Source of the DNA: Elephas maximus indicus
Lineage: Eukaryota; Chordata; Mammalia; Proboscidea; Elephantidae
DNA length: 64,000 nt
NCBI RefSeq assembly: GCF_024166365.1
Contig: NC_064822.1
Coordinates: 103,226,823 to 103,290,822 of the forward strand
Direction of reading: 5' to 3'
Of this stretch, positions 56,058 through 64,000 are shown piece by piece. A program made the translations under genes and the position numbers. The notes beneath the pieces were generated by a model, which did no database searches, was not told the DNA's origin, and saw nothing but the letters and a program-made list of their open reading frames with translations. Positions within the stretch are counted from its first letter, which is position 1. Every line of letters starts with the position of its first letter.

Positions 56058-56102
56058 GTATGTATGCATCACAATTCGCTTATTACCCATTCATCTGAAA
56101 AT

Positions 56103-56200
56103 GTACAATTTGATGGATTTGGACAGATGTGTATACCCATGAAACCATCACTACAATCAAGATAAAGAATATTCCTAACACTCACAACTAGTAGATTCTT
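56103..56200 (-). mobile_element. Old L1 3'UTR, antisense, right piece
   Basis: Resumption of the element begun at 52490. Confidence 0.7.
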
Positions 56201-58035
56201 ATTTATTATTTTTTTTAATTCTCCCCTTGCCTTTATTTCTTTTATTCCAGGATGTTTATTACATAGATATTGATAGTTTCACTTTTATTCTTGACATTTC
56301 TTGACTTTTCAATTTGTAATTCATGTCTCTTGATGTCATCTAGGAATGTTTCTCAAGCAGACCTTCCAGCTGAATCATTAACTTTTTGGGTATATGCTTC
56401 TGTTATTGGCCCATCTATTTATTCATTTTAACTATTGTATATTTAAAATTTTTTATTATGAAATATTATCATACATACAAAAGAATATACATATATATAT
56501 ATGATACACCTGAAGAATAACAATATGAGTAGCTTTTTTCCTTGTCAAACTTACCAGAAAGCTATTATAATAAAGATAATATGGTATTTGGGATAAGAAA
56601 GACAAATAAAGCGGTGAGAGCTAAATGTGTATATATTGGAAAATTGATACATGACACCTGGCATGGTAAATCAAACATGTATTACCCTATATTTTCTATG
56701 AAGCCTGTAAAGTGTTTTTTAGATTTAAAATCCTAATCTATCTAGAACTGATTTTGTGTATGTGTGAGATAAGTAGGGATCCAACTTAGTTTTTTTTCAG
56801 ATGGATATCAATTGCTCAGTACATCGCTTATTGAATGGCTTCTCACTCTCCCTCCGATTTTCCATATCAGCTCTGTCAAATATTGTTTCCATCTCATAAA
56901 CATAATTTTGAGAGAATAATACATGCATTATTATTCCTTTATGTAGGGTTCAAAATTATGTAAAACTAAATAAGATGCTTAGGAATTCATACATTTGAGG
57001 TGAAAACCTAAAAAGGAAACAAAGGAACAACAAACACAAAATCTAGGATAATGTTTATCACAATGAGGAGTAAGGAGAGGCTTTCAAACTTGTTACCAGT
57101 GTTTTATTCCTTCAGCTGGACGAAGTAGATTTCTCTCTAAACTTCAGAATGAGCTCGTCAAATCCCAAGATATTAGGATATCTGTAATTTATTTTAAAAT
57201 ACTTTAGCATAACATGATACTATGTTGTGTTAGTTATTCTAAACTGTACTTTGGGGAATATCTACTGTCTTAATCTGAAATACATACTCCTGAGGTAATT
57301 GGTTAATGCTTAATTAAAAAAAAAATCATGCTTTAAAGACAGATACTACAAGGACTTTTAACCGTCTTTATTCCCTATTAGTTCTAGAAGCTTTGTTACT
57401 ATGGATTGACTCATCTATTTTGATTGCAAAACAACACAGTAAGGCTTTCACTCTTTTTACTGTTTCAGAATAGATGTGCGGTGGAGGATGCAGTACTGTA
57501 ACCCCGTAACTGAAGTACATTAGTCAGAACATGGTACTAAGTGTAGCCCAAACAGGCTGCACTCAGAGATACAGATATGTTATCAGTTTACTCAGAACAG
57601 CCCAGCGATGTTCTTCTTTAGTGTGAGGATTCCAAATATTTGTTGCAAAAATAAGTTTTAAACAAACTATTGATAATAACAGTAGGGGAGAACTAGTTTT
57701 GAGAGTCAAAAAGTTGATGTAAGCACTTCCAGATAGCCGTGTCAAGTGTTAGAGGTCTGACTTTTAGAAAAAGGCAGACTGCTAGCATTTCAGGTCATAC
57801 CAGCTCACACCCATCCTTGAGTTAGGCCACACATATTTACAACAAGGTCGTATCTAAATGGAAACAGAACACAAATCAGCAGAGATATTTCCACCATAGT
57901 TTTAAAAATCTTTTCTGAAACCTATATTTATGTCCCCTTTTTATTCCTAATATTCATTTTTCTGTTTTCTTTCCTTTTTATTCAATCTGCCAAAGGTTCT
58001 TTTCAAAGAACCATCTTTTGCTTTTTTTGATCCTT
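56201..58035. other. AT-rich stretch with L1 scraps
   Basis: 56715-56885 is antisense old L1 ORF2 (CTAGAACTGATTTTGTGTAT, GATGGATATCAATTGCTCAG). 57985-58030 is a short antisense L1 piece (CTTTTCAAAGAACCATCTTT). An AT dinucleotide run lies near 56489-56502. Nothing else is recognised. Confidence 0.5.
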
Positions 58036-58039
58036 TCCC

Positions 58040-59550
58040 ATTGAAATTCATAAGCTTAATGTAATTTTTATGTGGAAATGCAAGAGCCAAAACAGTTTTG
58101 AAAAAGGACAATTTGGAGCACTTACACTATCTGATTTAAAGCTTTTGTAATCAATGCAATGTAATCAGTGCAGTGGTATTGATGTAAAGATATACAAATA
58201 GATCAATAGAACAAAAGAGAAATTCCAAAAACGCACCTACAAATATACCATTAATCAATATTCAACAGTGGAAATCTCATTCAATAGGGAATGGAAAATC
58301 TTTTTAGTGGATGATGCTAGAACAATCAAATAACTGTGAGGAAAATAATGAACCTTGACCCCTTCCTCACACAATGCATAAAATTTATTTTGAGATGGGT
58401 AATAGGCCTAACAGGGAGACTTGGTGGTGCAGTGGTTAAGCACTCAGCTGATAAACAAGAAGCGATTGGAACCCACAAACTGCTCCTCAGGAGAAAAATG
58501 TGGCAGTCTGCTTCCGTAAAGATTTACAGCCTTGGAAACCCTATGGGGCGGTTTTACTCTGCCCTATAGAGTTGCTTTGTGTCAACAGCAATGGGTTTTT
58601 AATAGACCTAAATGTAAAAGCTAAAACTAAAAACTCCTAGAAGAAAATGTAGGAGAATGTTTTCATGACTTCAAAATAAGCAACCATTTCTTAGAGAAGA
58701 AAACAAAAGCTTAAATATACAAATATACAGGCATTGGAAATTCAACTTCACCAGTGTTGAAAATTTCTTTTCATCTAAAGATACTATCTAGAAAATGAAA
58801 AGGCAAGCCACAGACTGGGCAAAAATATCAGCAATTCATCTGTCAGATAAAGGACTTCTTTCTTAAAGAACTTCTATAATTTAAAAATAAAAACTGTAAA
58901 CAACCCAATTGAAATAGGCAAAAGACTTGAACAAAAACTCTTCAAAGAATTGATATGATGTGGAAATAAGCACCTGAAAAAAAACCTCAACATCGTTAAT
59001 CCTCAGGCTGATGCAAATTAAATCACAATGAGATACTGCTTCATAACTACTAGAATGACTAAAATTAAAGTGACTAACAATATCAAGTGTTTGTGAAGCT
59101 ATGGAGCAAACGAAGATCTCATACATTGATGGTGGGCGTTTAAAATTGTGTGTTTACTTTAGAAAACTGCCTACTGATTTACTATAATATTAAATATATC
59201 TTTTTCCTATATTCCAGCATATTCACTCCTAGTTATTTTCTCAAAGGAAATAAAAACATACGTCCTCAAAGAGACTGACGTGAGAATGTTTACAGCATAT
59301 TTATTTGTATTTATTCATAGTAGCTGCAAATTAGAAATGTTCCAATGTCTATCAATAAGTGAATAAATTGTTGCATATTCATACTATGGAGCACCACTCA
59401 GCAATTAAAAAGTCTGAACTACTGATACATAAACCAGCATTGATAAAGCTCAAAAGCAACTGGTTAAGTGACAAAAGCCAGACACAAAAGAGTATTTAAT
59501 GATTAAGTTTATCTGAAGTTTTGGGACTACTATTCCTGTATTCTTTAGAA
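58040..59550 (+). mobile_element. Old L1 ORF2 C-terminus and 3'UTR, sense
   Basis: Decayed ORF2 text in order (GGAAATGCAAGAGCCAAAAC, GAACAAAAGAGAAATTCC, CACAATGAGATACTGCTTCA, CAATGTCTATCAATAAGTGA). Interrupted by a SINE at 58412-58600. No frame survives. Confidence 0.85.
58412..58600 (+). mobile_element. Afrotherian SINE, sense, long subtype, 11-bp TSD
   Basis: Flanks AATAGGCCTAA (58401-58411) and AATAGACCTAA (58601-58611), one mismatch. Contains the AATGTGGCAGTCTGCTTCCG block of the long subtype. Confidence 0.93.
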
Positions 59551-59559
59551 TTGTCTTTT

Positions 59560-60084
59560 CTCCTTCCCACCCAATCACCAGTTACTCTAATTCTCTGTTA
59601 ATTAATAATTATTTATATTAAACTTTGTCTGTTTAAATTACTGTTTGGTTTCTATCCCTTGACTGGGCACTAACTGATACAGAATTGCCACTGAGAGTGG
59701 ACCCAAGGAGACAGACCCACAAGGTTGGGATTTTGAAATTGGTTTGGTCTTACCCTTGCTTTTGAGTCCAGTGCTGAGCTCCCTGCCGGTGAGAAATGGG
59801 ATGCTAGCAACCCATGGCATGTAGTAACATCATGTTTAATCAAACTATCACCTGTGGTTTGTTGTGATGAAGTGCCAATTGACGAAAGAGCCTTAGAAGC
59901 CCAAGTAGCTGCCGCACTTTACTGTTATGGCAGTAATGATGACTAAACAACAGTGGTATGGGATAAATTCTTTTGAGTGCACTTGAATGCTTAGAGAAAG
60001 CAAATGAAAAGCTTAGGTCATTCCCTTAACTCTCAGCTCAAGTCATGGTCTGAGAACCAGAGATCTTCCACAACAGCCCTGTGG
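59560..60084 (+). mobile_element. Possible MaLR LTR end and internal region
   Basis: GGCACTAACTGATACAGAAT followed by GCCACTGAGAGTGGA resembles a MaLR LTR 3' end plus the start of its internal region. The text around 59990-60060 (CTTAGAGAAAGCAAATGAAA, CTCTCAGCTCAAGTCATGG) resembles MaLR gag-derived sequence. No frame survives. Confidence 0.45.
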
Positions 60085-60545
60085 CTGAATAATGGACCCC
60101 GAAGGATAGCCACATCATATGTGAATGTTACCTTATATGGCAAGTAAGGATTTTGCAATGACCTTGAAGTGGGGAGATTATTTTGGATTATCCAGGTATG
60201 TAATTTATCTAAATACTATCACAAGTATCCTCACAAGATGGACTTAGAGGGAGATTTGAAACACACAGAAAAGAAGACAGCAATCTGACCCGAAAGGCAG
60301 AGATAGGAGTGATGTGTTCACAAGCCAAGGAATGCTGGCACCCACCAGAATCTGGAAAAGGCAAGGAATGGATTCCCCACCAGAGCCTCCAGAGACAGTG
60401 CAGCTCTGTTGACACCTTGATTTACACCCAGGGATACTGATTTCAGACTTCTGGCCTCCAGAACTGTAAGAGAATAATTTCCGTTGTTTTAAGCTACCAA
60501 GTTTGTGGCAATTGGTTAAAGCAACCATAGAAAATTAATACATAC
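60085..60545 (+). mobile_element. MLT1-type MaLR LTR, sense
   Basis: ACTTCTGGCCTCCAGAACTG followed by AATTTCCGTTGTTTTAAGCT is the diagnostic MLT1 3' part. The upstream body has CCTTGAAGTGGGGAGATTAT. Old and diverged. Confidence 0.8.
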
Positions 60546-60813
60546 TTTGGTAATATTCCACAACAAATGTCCATTGAGGTAGCAGTCAAGAAGTCAAACA
60601 ATGTATTGCATTGGGCAATCTGCTGCAAAAGACCTTTCTTTAAAATGTTAAAAAGCAAAGATGTCACTTTGAGGACTAAGGTGTGTCTGACCCAAGCTAT
60701 GGTATTTTCAACTACCTTATATACATGCGAGAGCTAGACAATGAAAAAGGAAGATGGAAGAAGAATTGATATATTTGAATTGTGGTGTTGGTGAAGAATA
60801 TAGCATATACTAT

Positions 60814-61466
60814 TGTTTTTTAGTTATCCAGTACTGCTATAACAGAAATACCACAAGTGGATGACTTTAAAAAACAGAAATTTATTCTCTCACACTTTAG
60901 GAAGCTAGAAGCCTGAATTCAGGGCACCAGCTCTAGGGGAAGGCTTTCTATCTCTACTGGCTTTGGAGAAAAGTCCTTGTCTCCTTTCAATATCTGTGGG
61001 CCTGGTATTCCTTGGAGATCTCCACATATCTTGGCATCAATCTTGCCCTGGGTCTAGGAAGTTCTCAGTGGAGGGACCCTGGGTCAAAACAATGTGCTCT
61101 GCTCCTGGCTCTTCTTTCTTGGTGGTAGTAGTTCCTTCTCTTCTCTGCTTGCTTCTCTCTCCTTTTATCTCTTGTAATATAAAAGGTGTGACTCAAGAAA
61201 GGGCATGACTTGAGTAAGGGTAGTGACCCTCTAGTAAGGCTGTGACTCAAGATACATCCCACCCTAATCCTGCCTCATTAACACAGTGGACAACTCACTC
61301 CGAAATGGGACCATAAGCACAAGCTCAGGAGCTAGGATTTACAGCACATTACAATTGGAGCATAATTATATCAGATTAGAAAATGGAGGACAACTACACA
61401 ATACTGGGACTCATGGCCTGGGTAAGTTGACACATATTTTGGGGGGACACAATTCAATCCATAACA
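60814..61466 (-). mobile_element. Solo LTR (MaLR-like), antisense, in the RTE
   Basis: 653 bp from TGTTTTTTAGTTATCCAGTA to TTCAATCCATAACA. The flanks ACTAT and AACAT are both one step from the RTE text ACCAT, so a decayed 5-bp duplication. TG...CA ends. Confidence 0.82.
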
Positions 61467-61616
61467 AACATAGATTGCCGGAAGAACAAACAAATCTGTC
61501 TTGGAGGAATTATAGGCAAAATGTTCTTTAGAAGCAAAGATGGCAAGATTTTGTCTTGATTACTTTCAATATGTCATCAGGAGGGACCAATTATTGGAGA
61601 AAGACATCATGGTTGG

Positions 61617-62139
61617 TGTCTTAGTCATCTAGTGCTTGCTGTAACAGAAGTACCACAAGTGGATGGCTTTAACAAACAGAAGCTTATTCTCTCACAGTCT
61701 AGTAGGCTAGAAGTCCAAATTTAGGGAGTCAGCTCCAGGGGAAGGCTTTCTCTCTGTCAGCTCTGGAGGAAGGCGCTTGTCATCAGTTTTCTCCTGCACT
61801 AGGAACCTCTCCAAGACAGGAACCCTGGGTCCAAAGGATGCACTCTGCTTCAGGGACTGCTTTCTTGGTGGTATGATTTCCCCTGTCTCTCTGCTCTCTT
61901 ATCTCTTTCATATTTCAGAAGAGATTGGCTCAAGACACATTCCAATCTTGTAGATTGAGTCCTGCCTCATTAGCATAACTGCTGCCTATCCCACCTCATT
62001 AATATCATAGTGGAAGGATTTACAACACATAGGAAACTCACATCAGATGAAAAATGGTGGGGAATCACACAATACTGGGAATCATGGCCTAGCCAAGTTG
62101 ATAGACGTATTTTGGGGGGACACAATTCAACCCATGACA
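61617..62139 (-). mobile_element. Solo LTR (same family), antisense, in the RTE
   Basis: 523 bp from TGTCTTAGTCATCTAGTGCT to TTCAACCCATGACA, with exact 5-bp GTTGG at 61612-61616 and 62140-62144. Shares text with the LTR at 60814 (TTTTGGGGGGACACAATTCA). Confidence 0.9.
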
Positions 62140-62339
62140 GTTGGTAAAGTAAAGGGTGAGTGAAAAAGAGGGAGACCCTCAATGAGATATGTTGACACAG
62201 TGGCTTCAGCAATGGGCTCAAACGTAGCAATGATCATGAGGATGGTGCAGGACTGGGCAGTGTTTCACTCTGTCATACCTGACGTTGTCATGAGTTAGAG
62301 GTGACTCAATGGCACCTAACAACAACGATGATACAAATT

Positions 62340-62982
62340 TGAAACTAATAGACACTCTAAAAGATTCTCTTATTGTTGCACAGACACAGGACTGATGTTG
62401 TGGAAAATTAAGTACAAAATTTACTTGTTTGGGTTGCTGAAACACAGTGACTGTTGAATTTGCAGCCTTACTAAGTTTCTCAAGTGAAAATTAGGGCACT
62501 GATTGGGGGAGAAAATGATTATGAAATTCTGAACCTTGGAAGAGGGACATCTGGTTGGATCTAAGTGAAACTAACAATACTGACCCAAGTCACACGAAGC
62601 CTCCCTTGCCAGTGGTGTAGTGTACCCTCTGGTGTCTGAGGACATTAGCTTTCTTTTGCTTGAAAATTCTGTGATAACCATCATCTGAGGGAAGATGCCT
62701 TGAAAGGAGGTATTGACTTTCCTTAAAATCTACCACAACTGCCTCCTGTTGTCATTAGTCCCACTGCTAGGGTCAAATCTCAGTGTACTGTGGGAGGGGA
62801 GAGGGCATCTATACGCTATGACCTAGGAGGAATTAGCTTACACACAAAAATTACAAGACTGTGTGTGGGTGTGATTTATGAGAATATTAAACTAAGAGGG
62901 AAGAATATAACACTAGATTGGTCTGAATTCATTGGTATGGGTATACTTATTAGAAGTTCTAGATTTAATGTGTCAGCTGGTA
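62340..62982. other. Intergenic, possible old retroviral internal sequence
   Basis: TACCCTCTGGTGTCTGAGGA around 62622 is reminiscent of ERVL/MaLR internal sequence, but no frame survives and I cannot assign it. Confidence 0.35.
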
Positions 62983-62998
62983 TGATTGAAGGTGTTCT

Positions 62999-63830
62999 TT
63001 TTTATTTTTATTTATTGTGCTTTAGATGAAGGTTTACAGAACTAGTTTCTCATTAAACAGTTAGTACACATATTGTTTTATGACTTTGGTTAACAACCCC
63101 ACAACATGTCAACACTCTCCCTTTTCTACCTTGGGTTCCCTATTACCAGCATTCCTGTCCCCTCCTATCTTCTATCCCTTGCCCCTGGGCTGGTGTACCA
63201 CTTTAGTCTTGTTTTGTTTTATGGGCCTGTCCAATCTTTGGCTGAAGGGTGAACCTCAGGAGTGAGTTTATTACTGAGCTGAAGGTGTGTCTGGGGGCCA
63301 CACTTTCAGAGCTTCTCCAGTCTCTGTCAGGCCAGCAAGTGCAGTCTTTCTTTTTGAGTTAGAATTTTGTTCTACATTTTTCTCCAGCTCTGTCTGGGGC
63401 CCTCTATTGCGATCCCTGTCAGAGAAGTCTGTGGTGGTGTCCAGGTACCATCTAGTTGTACTGGACTTGGTCTGATGGAGCCTGTGATAGATGTGGTCCA
63501 TTAGTCCCTTGGAGTAATCTTTCCCTTGTATCTTTAGTTTTCTTCGTTCTTCCTTGCTCCTGAAGGGGTGAGACCAATGGAGTATCTTAGATGGCTGCTC
63601 ACAGGCTTTTAGATCCCAGATGCTATTCACCAATGTAGAATGTAGAACATTTTCTTTATAAACTATGTTATGCCAATTGAGCTAGATGGTCGCCAAGACC
63701 ATGATCCCCACAGCCTTCAGCCCAGCAATTCTGTCCCTCAGGACAGAATTGGATGTGTCTATGGGGCTTCCATGACCTTTCCTTGTACAAGTTGTGCTGG
63801 CTTCCCCAATATTGGGTATTGTCTTACCCT
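62999..63830 (-). mobile_element. L1 3'UTR, antisense, 16-bp TSD
   Basis: Flanked by exact TGATTGAAGGTGTTCT at 62983-62998 and 63831-63846. Only 3'UTR is present, so it is extremely 5'-truncated. Text is the reverse complement of 18290-19060. The open frames in it are chance. Confidence 0.95.
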
Positions 63831-63846
63831 TGATTGAAGGTGTTCT

Positions 63847-64000
63847 AACCACTTGTTTGGTTGACTGAATCTCAAGCCCAAGAGGTTATATTTGATGAAC
63901 TTGAAATGCCAGAGCTTCCTTGGAATGACATTGAAGGGGGATACAAAGGGTTGGGACTGAATTTATCATGTACAATATTCACTCCCAAGTTCTAACTACC
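63847..64000. other. Right edge, nothing recognised
   Basis: Short non-repetitive sequence; continuation of the flank of the preceding insertion. Confidence 0.4.

Larger units (their letters stand above)
52545..56100 (-). mobile_element. Afrotherian L1 3' end, antisense, heavily nested
   Basis: Antisense 3'UTR (52545-53380 with a SINE inside), a short piece at 53926-54075, then ORF2 end text at 55127-55517 (TGCAATATTTGTCCTTATAT, TTATTTCACTTAGCATTATA) and 56062-56100. It is 5'-truncated. Four separate insertion sites within it are listed separately. Confidence 0.85.
60556..62328 (+). mobile_element. RTE LINE 3' half, sense, split by two LTRs
   Basis: Three pieces in one orientation and in consensus order: 60556-60813, 61467-61616 and 62140-62328, ending GGCACCTAACAACAACGATG. 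Removing both LTRs and one copy of each duplication restores a continuous RTE order. 5'-truncated and dead. Confidence 0.9.

Noticed and set aside
60814-62139. A short provirus made of two LTRs
   Set aside because: The 150 bp between the LTRs is RTE sequence and each LTR has its own 5-bp duplication, so these are two solo LTRs.

Overview
The window is mammalian nuclear DNA, almost certainly from an afrotherian (elephant, manatee or hyrax-like; species not resolved). The evidence is the repeat content. There are at least ten copies of the tRNA-derived afrotherian SINE (head with a GCAGTGGTTAAG box, tail reading GGGTCGCTATGAGT), seven RTE-clade (BovB-like) LINE segments whose 3' end shares that tail, and CpG-rich young L1s. 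Older mammal-wide MIR, hAT, MaLR and L1M fragments form the background. Fewer than 2% of bases are host coding sequence.

Two host loci are recognisable. ZNF641 lies on the minus strand: a CpG-island promoter with a probable non-coding exon 1 (15.26-15.87 kb), then five coding exons at 12473-12285, 11691-11609, 10461-10332, 9824-9711 and 6915-6161. These join in phase to an intact KRAB plus five-C2H2-finger protein of 421 codons, with a probable 3'UTR reaching about 3.3 kb. A broken OR8S-like olfactory receptor (minus strand, 35763-36693) lies about 20 kb upstream of the ZNF641 promoter and carries a frameshift, an in-frame TAG and a damaged DRY motif. The pairing of ZNF641 with an OR8S gene agrees with remembered synteny on human 12q13.

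Most of the rest is retrotransposons. 1-1.5 kb: antisense RTE. 7.5-9.5 kb: sense RTE in ZNF641 intron 5. 16.6-17.1 kb: antisense RTE 3' end. 17.5-21.2 kb: an LTR fragment, then sense L1 3' ends and an old L1. 21.2-30.0 kb: a nearly full-length antisense L1, itself split by an RTE and a SINE. 30.2-30.4 kb: an endogenous retrovirus integrase scrap. 32.6-35.1 kb: old antisense L1 pieces with an RTE tail. 38.4-43.5 kb: a 5'-truncated sense L1 that landed inside a SINE. 44.1-51.4 kb: a full-length antisense L1 with a 14-bp target-site duplication. 52.5-56.1 kb: a deeply nested block. 58-59.6 kb: an old sense L1. 59.6-62.3 kb: MaLR sequence and an RTE split by two solo LTRs. 63.0-63.8 kb: an antisense L1 3'UTR.

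No prokaryote-style system, CRISPR array or unknown multi-gene cassette is present. The most notable structures are (i) a roughly 5-kb-arm inverted pair of young L1s with a 0.6 kb spacer, (ii) three ~210-bp CpG-rich tandem units in the L1 5'UTR, (iii) a nonsense codon at the same ORF2 site in both young L1s, and (iv) the shared RTE/SINE 3' tail. Insertion edges marked by target-site duplications let the order of many events be read directly.
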